DNA of 20,178 nt from an uncultured Rhodoplanes sp. GTDB lineage: Bacteria; Pseudomonadota; Alphaproteobacteria; Rhizobiales; Xanthobacteraceae. Shown piece by piece: positions 14,127-20,178 of the stretch. The DNA lies in contig CAKZHN010000537.1 in assembly GCA_936924235.1 (NCBI GenBank), positions 1 to 20,178 of the forward strand. The letters run 5' to 3'. The notes under the pieces are model-generated. The model did not search any database and was not told where the DNA came from. It saw only the letters and a program-made list of their open reading frames with translations. Made by a program: the position numbers and the translations under genes. Each line of letters opens with the position of its first letter. Position 1 is the stretch's first letter.

Positions 14127-15224
14127 ATGAACATCGAAGTCCGGGCGAAGGAGCGGTCGCAGAAGACCAGGCTCGACATCGTCGACTGCGATTTCCATCC
14201 CAAGCTCACGCTCGAGCAGATGAAGCCGTTCCTCTCCAATCAGTGGTGGAGCTATCTGCAGACCTACGGCAACCGCTCGCGGCATGGCTACGCCAAGGGC
14301 TACGCCTATCCGAAGATGACGCCCCAGGCTGCGCGCCGTGACGCCTGGCCGCCGGGCGGCGGTCTGCCGGCGAGCGATCTCGAATTTGTGCAGCAGCAGC
14401 ACCTCGACTTCTACGGGATCAGCGCCGCGATCATGAACCCACTGTCGCCGACCGGGCAGGGCGACCAGAACATCGAGCTGTCGGCCGCCATGGCCGCCGC
14501 TTCGAACGAGGCCCAGGTCGCGAACTGGACCGCGCGCGAGCCGCGCTGCAAGTCCTCCATCGTGGTGCCCTACGAGGACGGCGTCGCGTCCGCCAAGGAG
14601 GTGCGCAAGCACGCCGGCGACAAGAACTACGCGCAGGTGTTCATGCTGAGCCGCACCGGCGAGGCCGCGGGCCGCAAGCGCTACTGGCCGATCTACGAGG
14701 CCGCGGTCGAGGCGGGGCTCCCCATCGGTATCCACGCGTTCGGCTATTCGGGCTGGCCCATGACCGGCTCGGGCTATCCGTCGTTCTACATCGAGGAAAT
14801 GACCGAGCACGCCGTCTCGGCTCAGTCCATGGTGACGAGCTTCATCATGGAGGGCGTGTTCGAGCGCCTGCCCGAGTTGAAGGTCGTGCTCATCGAGTGC
14901 GGCTTCGGCTGGCTGCCGGCGCTCGGCTGGCGGCTCGACAAGCACTGGAAGCGGCTGAAGGACGAGGTGCCGCATCTGAAGAAGGCGCCGTCGGAATATA
15001 TCCGCGAGCATTTCTGGGTCACCACCCAGCCGATGGAGGAGACCGAGAACCCCGACCAGCTCCTCGAGGTGATGAACTGGATCGGCATGGACCGGATCAT
15101 GTTCTCCAGCGACTACCCGCACTGGGACTTCGACGATCCCTTCGTCACGCTACCGCCGTCGCTCACCGACGAGCAGCGCCGCGCGATCTACGCCGGCAAC
15201 GCACGGGCGCTGTACAAGCTGTAA
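14127..15224 (+). CDS. Amidohydrolase-2 family metal-dependent hydrolase (second copy)
   Basis: A 365-residue TIM-barrel enzyme of the Amidohydro_2 family with metal-ligand motif D20-C-D22-F-H24-P, H203 in PIGIHAF and D329 in FSSDYPHWDFDDP. It ends in the standard AGNARALYKL helix. It is a paralogue of the protein at 9299-10354, with similar order and spacing of blocks. The ATG at 14127 follows GGGAGG with a 6-nt gap and is preferred to the in-frame ATG at 14094. The Rieske gene begins 11 nt after its stop. The pairing with a Rieske protein suggests a catabolic pathway in which an oxygenated ring or lactone is hydrolysed, but this is inference. Confidence 0.9.
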   Translation: MNIEVRAKERSQKTRLDIVDCDFHPKLTLEQMKPFLSNQWWSYLQTYGNRSRHGYAKGYAYPKMTPQAARRDAWPPGGGLPASDLEFVQQQHLDFYGISAAIMNPLSPTGQGDQNIELSAAMAAASNEAQVANWTAREPRCKSSIVVPYEDGVASAKEVRKHAGDKNYAQVFMLSRTGEAAGRKRYWPIYEAAVEAGLPIGIHAFGYSGWPMTGSGYPSFYIEEMTEHAVSAQSMVTSFIMEGVFERLPELKVVLIECGFGWLPALGWRLDKHWKRLKDEVPHLKKAPSEYIREHFWVTTQPMEETENPDQLLEVMNWIGMDRIMFSSDYPHWDFDDPFVTLPPSLTDEQRRAIYAGNARALYKL

Positions 15225-15235
15225 CGCGTACCGAG

Positions 15236-15652
15236 ATGGCCAAGAAGCACGTCGTCGCCGCGTTAGGCGAAATCCCGCCCGGTGGCCGCAAGCTCGTGTC
15301 GGCCGACGGCCGCGCCATCGTGGTGTTCAACCTCGACGGCGAGTTTTTCGCATTGTCGAACCGCTGCCCGCATCGCGGCGGCAGCCTGTGCGAGGGCAAT
15401 CTCACCGGTTTGGTGCTGTCCGAGGAGCCCGGCCACTACAACTACACCCGCCGCGGCGAGATCATCCGCTGCCCCTGGCACGCCTGGGAGTTCGACATCC
15501 GCACCGGCAAGTCCTGGTGCGATCCGGAGAAGATCAAGGCGCGCCGCTTCGGCGTCTCGGTGGAGAAGGGCGCCAAGCTGATCGAAGGCCCCTACGTCGC
15601 CGAGACATTCCGCGTCAGCGTCGAGGACGACTACGTGGTGGTCGAAGCCTGA
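15236..15652 (+). CDS. Small Rieske [2Fe-2S] protein
   Basis: A 138-residue stand-alone Rieske domain. The cluster ligands are C44-P-H46 in NRCPHRGG and C79-P-W-H82 in RCPWHAWEFD. The 32 residues between the two pairs are more than in most small Rieske ferredoxins, owing to an insertion containing EEPGHYNYTRRGE. There is no signal peptide or membrane helix, so it is cytosolic and probably a ferredoxin-type electron carrier for an oxygenase, or a Rieske subunit. No catalytic oxygenase domain is attached. It sits 11 nt after the amidohydrolase gene and 21 nt before a binding-protein gene, in a continuous plus-strand run. Confidence 0.92.
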   Translation: MAKKHVVAALGEIPPGGRKLVSADGRAIVVFNLDGEFFALSNRCPHRGGSLCEGNLTGLVLSEEPGHYNYTRRGEIIRCPWHAWEFDIRTGKSWCDPEKIKARRFGVSVEKGAKLIEGPYVAETFRVSVEDDYVVVEA

Positions 15653-15673
15653 CGCCTCGATTACTGTGGTGCC

Positions 15674-16663
15674 ATGCGGGGCGGCATCAAGCGGCGGCAA
15701 TTCATTCAACTGCTCGGTGGGGTGGGCGCCGCGTGGCCGCTGTCGGCCCGTGCGCAGAACGCTCGCCTGCCGGTGATCGGCTATCTCAGCAGCAAGGGCG
15801 AGGCCGCCGAGAAGGGGATTCTCGCCGGCGTCCGCAAGGGCCTCGGCGAGCAGGGCTTTGCCGAGGGCCGCAACGCCGCCTTCGAATACGTCTGGAGCAA
15901 CGGCGAATACGACAAGCTGCCGAAGCTTGCCGCGGGACTCGTCGCAAAGAACGTCGACATCATCGCCACATCGGGTCTGCCGGCGACGCTCGCCGCCAAG
16001 GCCGCGACCGCGAAGCTCCCGATCATCTTCCGGCTCGCGGTCGATCCGGTCGCGTTCAAGCTCGCGCAGAGTTTCGACCGGCCGGGCGGCAATCTCACCG
16101 GCGTCACCATGCTGTTCGATCCGCTGACGCCGAAGAAGCTGCAACTGCTGCACGAGCTGGTGTCGTCGCTGTCGATCGGCCTGCTGGTCAATCCGAAGAA
16201 CCCGAACGCCGCCTCGCACAGGGAGCACGCCGAGGCCGCCGCCAAGGCGCTCGGCCTGCGCGTGACGGTGCTGACCGCGAGCAGCGGCGTCGAGATCGGC
16301 CCGGCGTTCGAGCACGGCCGGCAGGCCAGGCTTGGCGCCATTCTGGTGGGCGACGATCCGCTGTTCGACACCGAGAGCGCGCGCCTGGTGGACGCGGCCA
16401 ACCGCTCGAAGATCCCGACCATGTTCTACGTGCGCGATTTCGTCACGAGCGGCGGGCTCCTCAGCTACGGCCCGAGCTTCGACGAGATGGCGTTCCAGGT
16501 TGGCGTCTATGCCGGGCGCATTCTCAAGGGCGCCAAGGCCACCGATCTACCGATCGTGCAGCCGACCAAGTTCGAGCTGGTCATCAACCGCAAGACTGCG
16601 CGCGCGATCGGGGTCGAGATACCGTCCAAGCTGCTGTTTACCGCCGACGAGGTGATCGAGTAA
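15674..16663 (+). CDS. ABC-type substrate-binding protein, pfam04392 family (first tandem copy)
   Basis: A 329-residue periplasmic binding protein of the ABC_sub_bind family. The N-terminus KRRQFIQLLGGVGAAWPL, ending near ARAQ, is a Tat-like signal. The mature part has the family landmarks PVIGYLSS, the GQxRPGGN-type turn as FDRPGGNLTGVTML, LLVNPKNPN, and the terminal ADEVIE. Members bind small organic molecules, but most substrates are unknown. No ABC permease or ATPase is nearby. It is followed 61 bp later by a paralogue in the same direction; the last 22 bp of codons before the stop (ending at 16661) are identical in both. It may be read through from the Rieske gene (21-nt gap). Confidence 0.92.
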   Translation: MRGGIKRRQFIQLLGGVGAAWPLSARAQNARLPVIGYLSSKGEAAEKGILAGVRKGLGEQGFAEGRNAAFEYVWSNGEYDKLPKLAAGLVAKNVDIIATSGLPATLAAKAATAKLPIIFRLAVDPVAFKLAQSFDRPGGNLTGVTMLFDPLTPKKLQLLHELVSSLSIGLLVNPKNPNAASHREHAEAAAKALGLRVTVLTASSGVEIGPAFEHGRQARLGAILVGDDPLFDTESARLVDAANRSKIPTMFYVRDFVTSGGLLSYGPSFDEMAFQVGVYAGRILKGAKATDLPIVQPTKFELVINRKTARAIGVEIPSKLLFTADEVIE

Positions 16664-16724
16664 CGCCGGCCATGGCACACACCGTGCTAGAGTCTGACCG
16701 GCGATAAATGTCTGGACTGAAGTG

Positions 16725-17705
16725 ATGAAGCGACGTGACTTTTTGAGGCTTGTTGGCGGCGCCGCCGCCTTTCCCATTGCGGCTCATGCGCAACAGCAGA
16801 AGCTCCCCGTGGTGGCTTTCCTGCACGCCTTGTCGTCGAGCAACATCAGGATGTACCTGCCTGCGGTCAGCCAGGGCCTGCGCGAGGCGGGCTTCACCGA
16901 AGGCCGCGACTTCGTGTTCGAGGCCCGCTCCGCCGAGGGCCAGTACGACCGGCTGCCGGCGCTTATCACCGAACTGATCGGCCGCGACGCCGCCGTGATC
17001 ATCGCGGCGGGCGGCACCGAGCCGGCCAAGCTCACCAAGGCCGCCACCGCGAGCATTCCGATCGTGTTCGTCAGCGCCGCCGATCCGGTCAAGGCGGGCC
17101 TGGTTGAAAGTCTCAACCGGCCGGGCGGCAACGTCACCGGCGTCAGCCTGATCGGCTCGGCGCTCGAGGCCAAGCGGCTGGAGCTGCTGAGCGATCTCGT
17201 TCCGGGCGCGGGATTGATCGGCGTGCTGGTGAATCCGAAATATCCGGATGTCGAGCTCCAAGTCCGCGAGCTCACGGCTGCGGCGGCCGTGATCCGGCGG
17301 CCGATCGAAATCCTGCGCGCCAGCAACACCGACGAGATCGAAGCGGCCTTCGCGATCCTGGCCGGCAAAGGCGCCGTGGCGCTCCTGGCCGCCCAGGACC
17401 CGCTGTTCAACAGCCGGCGCGAATTGCTGGTGATGCTCGCGGCGCGCCAGAAGCTTCCCGCGATCTACAACCAGCGCGAATATCCGCAGATCGGCGGCCT
17501 GATCAGCTACGGCACGCATTTCATGGATGGCTACCGGCAGTCCGGCGTCTATGCCGGACGGATCCTCGGCGGCGCCAAGCCGGCCGAGCTGCCGGTGCAG
17601 CAACCGACGCGGTTCGAGCTGGTGATCAACGCCAAGACCGCCGCGTCGCTGGGCCTGGAGATTCCCGCGCGTCTCCTCGCCACCGCCGACGAGGTGATCG
17701 AGTGA
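16725..17705 (+). CDS. ABC-type substrate-binding protein, pfam04392 family (second tandem copy)
   Basis: A 326-residue paralogue of the preceding gene. It has the same architecture: Tat-like signal KRRDFLRLVGGAAAFPIAAH with cleavage near AHAQ, then LPVVAFLH, the NRPGGNVTGVSLIGS turn, GVLVNPKYPD and the terminal ADEVIE. The ATG at 16725 is immediately preceded by an in-frame GTG; the ATG is the simpler choice. The upstream site is weak. Sequence divergence from its neighbour outside these landmarks indicates an old duplication or separate acquisition. It ends 7 bp from the convergent signalling operon, with the stop codon inside a small palindrome GAACGTTC (17704-17711). Confidence 0.92.
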   Translation: MKRRDFLRLVGGAAAFPIAAHAQQQKLPVVAFLHALSSSNIRMYLPAVSQGLREAGFTEGRDFVFEARSAEGQYDRLPALITELIGRDAAVIIAAGGTEPAKLTKAATASIPIVFVSAADPVKAGLVESLNRPGGNVTGVSLIGSALEAKRLELLSDLVPGAGLIGVLVNPKYPDVELQVRELTAAAAVIRRPIEILRASNTDEIEAAFAILAGKGAVALLAAQDPLFNSRRELLVMLAARQKLPAIYNQREYPQIGGLISYGTHFMDGYRQSGVYAGRILGGAKPAELPVQQPTRFELVINAKTAASLGLEIPARLLATADEVIE

Positions 17706-17712
17706 ACGTTCG

Positions 17713-18750
17713 CTAGACCTCGAACTCCAGGCTGACGCGGCAGCCGGCTCCGGGTGCGTAGACCACCGCCGAGCCGAGCCCGCGCGCCAGCGCGTTGACG
17801 ATGCGGCTGCCGACGCCCGTGCCTTTGATCGGTCCGTCGCCCTGCCACCCGACGCCGTCGTCCTCGACCGTCAGGTTGAGCTTCTTCCCGGCGAGCTTTC
17901 GCAGCAGCACCCGGATTTCGCCGCCCTTGTCGGTCGGGTAGGCGTACTTGAACGCGTTGGTGACCAGCTCGGTGACCACCACGCCGATCGAGACGGCCTT
18001 GTCGGTCGGCACCTGCGTCGTATCCGCGGCGAGCCGCACGGTGGCGGCGTGCCCGGACTCTTTCAAAGTCGCCTCCAGGTCCTTCAGCAGGCTCGCCAGG
18101 TACTCGGAGATCTCAACGGAGCGCACGTCCTGCGAGGTGTAGAGCCGCCGATGAACGCCTGCGATCGCCGAGATGCGGGCCTGGATTTCGCCGAGCGCGA
18201 CACGCACCGAGGACTCGACGACCGATTTCGACTGCAGCCCGACCAGCGAGGCGACGAGCTGCAGGCTGTTGGCGACGCGATGATTGACCTCGTGCAGCAT
18301 CACCTCGGCGCGCTCTTTCGCCTCGCGGACCTCGCGCTCGGCGCGGTCCCGCTCGCGCTGCAGGCGGGTCTTCTCGATGGCCTGATCGACCGCGCTGCCC
18401 AATAGCTCGAAGAAATCGTCGCCGACGATCTTGATGACGTAGTCGGCAGCACCGGCCTTGAGCGCCGCGACCGCGACGGCCGCGTCGGCATTGGCGGTCA
18501 CGTACACCACCGGCGGCGGCGCCGGCAGCGTTTTCAACGCGGCGAGAAAATCGAGGCCGGTGCCGGTCGTGAGGAAATGGTCGAGGCCGACGACGTCGAT
18601 CGCGCGCTCGTCGCAGTCCTCGCGCAGGCGCGCAAGGCCGTCGTCGATCGCCGTGACGGTCTCGACCTCGTAGCCGCGGCGGCCCAGCGCGCGTTGCACC
18701 AGGCGCGCCAGCGCCGGATCGTCATCGATGTAAAGGACGCGGATGGGCAC
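17713..18750 (-). CDS. Response-regulator/histidine-kinase hybrid (REC plus HisKA_2 and HATPase)
   Basis: A 345-residue cytosolic signalling protein. An N-terminal receiver domain (1-120) has acidic residues D9 and D10, phospho-acceptor D57 in VVGLDHFL, T85 and K107. A charged linker, probably coiled-coil (125-150), leads to a HisKA_2-type dimerisation box with H157 in EVNHRVANSLQLVASLVGLQ. A catalytic ATPase domain follows, with the N-box LVTNAFKYAYP (262-272), DDGVGW and GTGVGSRIV. HisKA_2 kinases with a receiver in front typically pass phosphate to a separate regulator under the receiver's control. It is the last gene of a three-gene minus-strand operon, 11 nt after the single-domain regulator. 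No DNA-binding domain is present. Confidence 0.92.
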   Translation of the reverse strand: MPIRVLYIDDDPALARLVQRALGRRGYEVETVTAIDDGLARLREDCDERAIDVVGLDHFLTTGTGLDFLAALKTLPAPPPVVYVTANADAAVAVAALKAGAADYVIKIVGDDFFELLGSAVDQAIEKTRLQRERDRAEREVREAKERAEVMLHEVNHRVANSLQLVASLVGLQSKSVVESSVRVALGEIQARISAIAGVHRRLYTSQDVRSVEISEYLASLLKDLEATLKESGHAATVRLAADTTQVPTDKAVSIGVVVTELVTNAFKYAYPTDKGGEIRVLLRKLAGKKLNLTVEDDGVGWQGDGPIKGTGVGSRIVNALARGLGSAVVYAPGAGCRVSLEFEV

Positions 18751-18761
18751 GCCAGGCTCGG

Positions 18762-19208
18762 CTATTGCGTTTCGGGGACCTGCATCACGGCGAAGAACAG
18801 GCCGAGCTGCCGGATCGCGTTGGCGAAGCCTTCGTAGTTCACCGGCTTGGTGATGTAGACGTTGGCGCCGAGGTCGTAGCAGCGCTGGATCTCGCGGCTG
18901 TCGTCGGTGGTGGTCAGCACCACGACCGGCGAGCGCTTGGTGTGCGCGTTCGACTTCAGCTTTTCCAGAATGTCGATGCCGGTCATGTCGGGCAGGTTGA
19001 GGTCCAGCAGGATCAGCTGCTGTCGGCCGGCGCTGACGTTGCCTGAGCCATCGTCGCCGAGCAGGTACTTCAAGGCATCGGTGCCGTTGGCGAACGGTAT
19101 GATCTCGTTGTTCACGCCGGCGCGGCGGATGTTCTTCTCGATGAGGCGGGCGTGACCCTCATCGTCCTCGATCATGATGATGCTGACTGGCTTGGCTTGG
19201 CTGTTCAC
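18762..19208 (-). CDS. Single-domain response regulator (CheY/Rcp1-like)
   Basis: A 148-residue stand-alone receiver domain with acidic pair E14/D15 in IMIEDDEGHARL, phospho-acceptor D69 in LILLDLNLPDM, T99/T100 and K121 in VYITKPVN. It resembles the Rcp1 class of regulators, which accept phosphate from membrane or phytochrome-type kinases and lack an output domain. It starts with GTG one base after the stop of the upstream kinase gene, so translation is coupled. It probably receives phosphate from that kinase and passes the signal by protein contact, possibly to the REC-HisKA_2 protein encoded next. Confidence 0.92.
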   Translation of the reverse strand: MNSQAKPVSIIMIEDDEGHARLIEKNIRRAGVNNEIIPFANGTDALKYLLGDDGSGNVSAGRQQLILLDLNLPDMTGIDILEKLKSNAHTKRSPVVVLTTTDDSREIQRCYDLGANVYITKPVNYEGFANAIRQLGLFFAVMQVPETQ

Positions 19209-19209
19209 G

Positions 19210-20178
19210 TCAGGCGGCTCCGGCTTGCATGGACGTCACGCGCCGCAGGTCGCGCGGCAGGTTGATCTTCATGGTCGTTCCTTGTTGGAGATCGGATTGC
19301 AGGGTGATGTCCCCGCCGAGATTGCGCACCATCGTGCGGACATGCGCCAGACCGATGCCCTCGCCGGGCTGGTCCTGCGATCCTGACCGCCGGAAAAGGT
19401 CGAAAACGCGCTCGTGATCCTGCTTGGCAATACCCCGGCCGTTGTCCTCCACCTCAACCAGGATGCGCTGCCCAAGTTCCTGCGTGGCGCGAATGCGGAT
19501 TTTCAGCGGCCGATCCTTGGCGCGGTATTTGACCGCGTTGTCGAGCAGGTTGCCGAACACCTGTTCGAGCGCCAGCCGGTCCGAGATCACTGGCGGCACG
19601 TTGCCCTCGATCTTGACGTCCCCGCCGGCTTCCGTGACCTGGTGCTGAACCGAAGCAGCCGCGGTCTCCAGCAAGGAATGCAATTCGATTGGCTCGGGCT
19701 TGAGCACGCGGCGGCCCTCGCGGGACAGCTTGAGAATGGCGTTGATCAGGCCGTCCATCTTGCGGGTCGAGGAACGGATGAAGCCGATGGCCTCCGGCAG
19801 CTCCTCCAGCGCCGCGGCGCGGGCGTCCTTGACGACCGGGTCCTCGCTCGCCTCGTCGGTCTGCTTGACGTGATCCTGGATCGCGCCGAGGCAGCCTTCG
19901 AGCTCGCTGGTGAAGCCCATGATGTTCACGAGCGGCGCGCGCAGGTCGTGGGTGACGATGTAGGCGAAGCGCTGGATCTCCTCGTTGGCGCGTCCGAGGT
20001 CTGCGGTCCGCTCGCGGACGCGTTCTTCGAGGCCGGCGTTGAGGATCTGCACCTCGCGCTGTGCGTCGATCAGTTGCCGCGTGTAGAGGATGACGGTCCA
20101 GACCGAGCCGCCCACCACCAGCAGGATCACGATCGCGCCGACGATGGTGATGAGCTGCAGTCGTGAGATGCTGTCCTG
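19210..20178 (-). CDS. Membrane sensor histidine kinase (N-terminus outside window)
   Basis: The visible 322 residues are the C-terminal part of a larger sensor kinase. They begin just before a membrane helix (LITIVGAIVILLVVGGSVW), then a coiled-coil linker (NAGLEERVRERTADLGRANE), and a HisKA box with phospho-accepting H77 (visible numbering) in FAYIVTHDLRAPLVNIMGF. An HATPase_c domain follows, with NLLDNAVKYR, EVEDNGRGI and GEGIGLAHVRTM. The helix position resembles kinases with an upstream CHASE3 periplasmic sensor, but that region is not in the window. The GTG at 20130 lies inside the helix and is not a real start. It is the promoter-proximal gene of those visible in this signalling operon. 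Confidence 0.92.
   Translation of the reverse strand, partial: QDSISRLQLITIVGAIVILLVVGGSVWTVILYTRQLIDAQREVQILNAGLEERVRERTADLGRANEEIQRFAYIVTHDLRAPLVNIMGFTSELEGCLGAIQDHVKQTDEASEDPVVKDARAAALEELPEAIGFIRSSTRKMDGLINAILKLSREGRRVLKPEPIELHSLLETAAASVQHQVTEAGGDVKIEGNVPPVISDRLALEQVFGNLLDNAVKYRAKDRPLKIRIRATQELGQRILVEVEDNGRGIAKQDHERVFDLFRRSGSQDQPGEGIGLAHVRTMVRNLGGDITLQSDLQQGTTMKINLPRDLRRVTSMQAGAA

Noticed and set aside
14013..15122. Long minus-strand open frame opposite the second amidohydrolase
   Set aside because: Antisense shadow of an intact enzyme gene, with no recognisable domain.
15388..16707. 439-codon plus-strand frame spanning the Rieske and binding-protein genes
   Set aside because: It crosses two well-supported genes in another frame and has Arg-rich noise composition.
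17704..17711. Palindrome GAACGTTC at the convergent gene ends
   Set aside because: Only 8 bp long and partly formed by the stop codon context; likely chance.

Overview
The window is GC-rich, densely packed bacterial DNA. It looks like an alphaproteobacterium of the Rhizobiales, near Bradyrhizobiaceae. Four things suggest this: several orphan Bug/TctC and pfam04392-type substrate-binding proteins, an ECF sigma factor paired with a zinc-type membrane anti-sigma factor, REC plus HisKA_2 signalling proteins, and an intergenic palindromic repeat of a kind common in that group. This placement rests on family content and memory, not a search. Both ends cut through genes. I saw no rRNA, tRNA, CRISPR array, transposase or integrase.

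Layout. 3-407: a CPBP-type membrane protease fragment with an atypical tail, then about 300 bp without a convincing gene. 717-2006: a Tat-exported L,D-transpeptidase of the LdtD/YcbB type, convergent with an unrecognised exported protein (2013-2705, minus). 2831-3208: a small cupin preceded by a perfect 10-bp inverted repeat touching its ribosome binding site. 3195-7047 (minus): two FAD enzymes with tightly linked ends, then a TctC-type binding protein. 7151-8188 (minus), a luciferase-like flavin oxidoreductase, is divergent from 8308-10354 (plus), a TctC-type protein and an amidohydrolase 4 bp apart. These genes look like catabolic or uptake functions for small organic acids or aromatic breakdown products; substrates cannot be read from the sequence.

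10484-14016 is the most coherent unit. An ECF sigma factor and its zinc-binding, membrane-spanning anti-sigma factor overlap by 11 bp on the minus strand. Divergent from them is an exported metallo-beta-lactamase-fold hydrolase, an exported TPR protein and a DoxX-like membrane protein. The 224-bp gap between the two arms carries two outward-facing copies of one promoter, GGAATAAAC-N12-GAGTC, with identical spacing. This predicts that the sigma factor drives both its own operon and the MBL-TPR-DoxX operon, a self-contained envelope or redox stress module.

14127-17705 (plus) holds a second amidohydrolase behind a good sigma-70-like promoter, a small Rieske protein, and two tandem paralogous pfam04392 binding proteins. 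17713-20178 (minus) is a three-gene signalling operon: a membrane histidine kinase (cut by the window edge), a single-domain response regulator, and a REC-HisKA_2 kinase hybrid. No DNA-binding output domain is present among these three.
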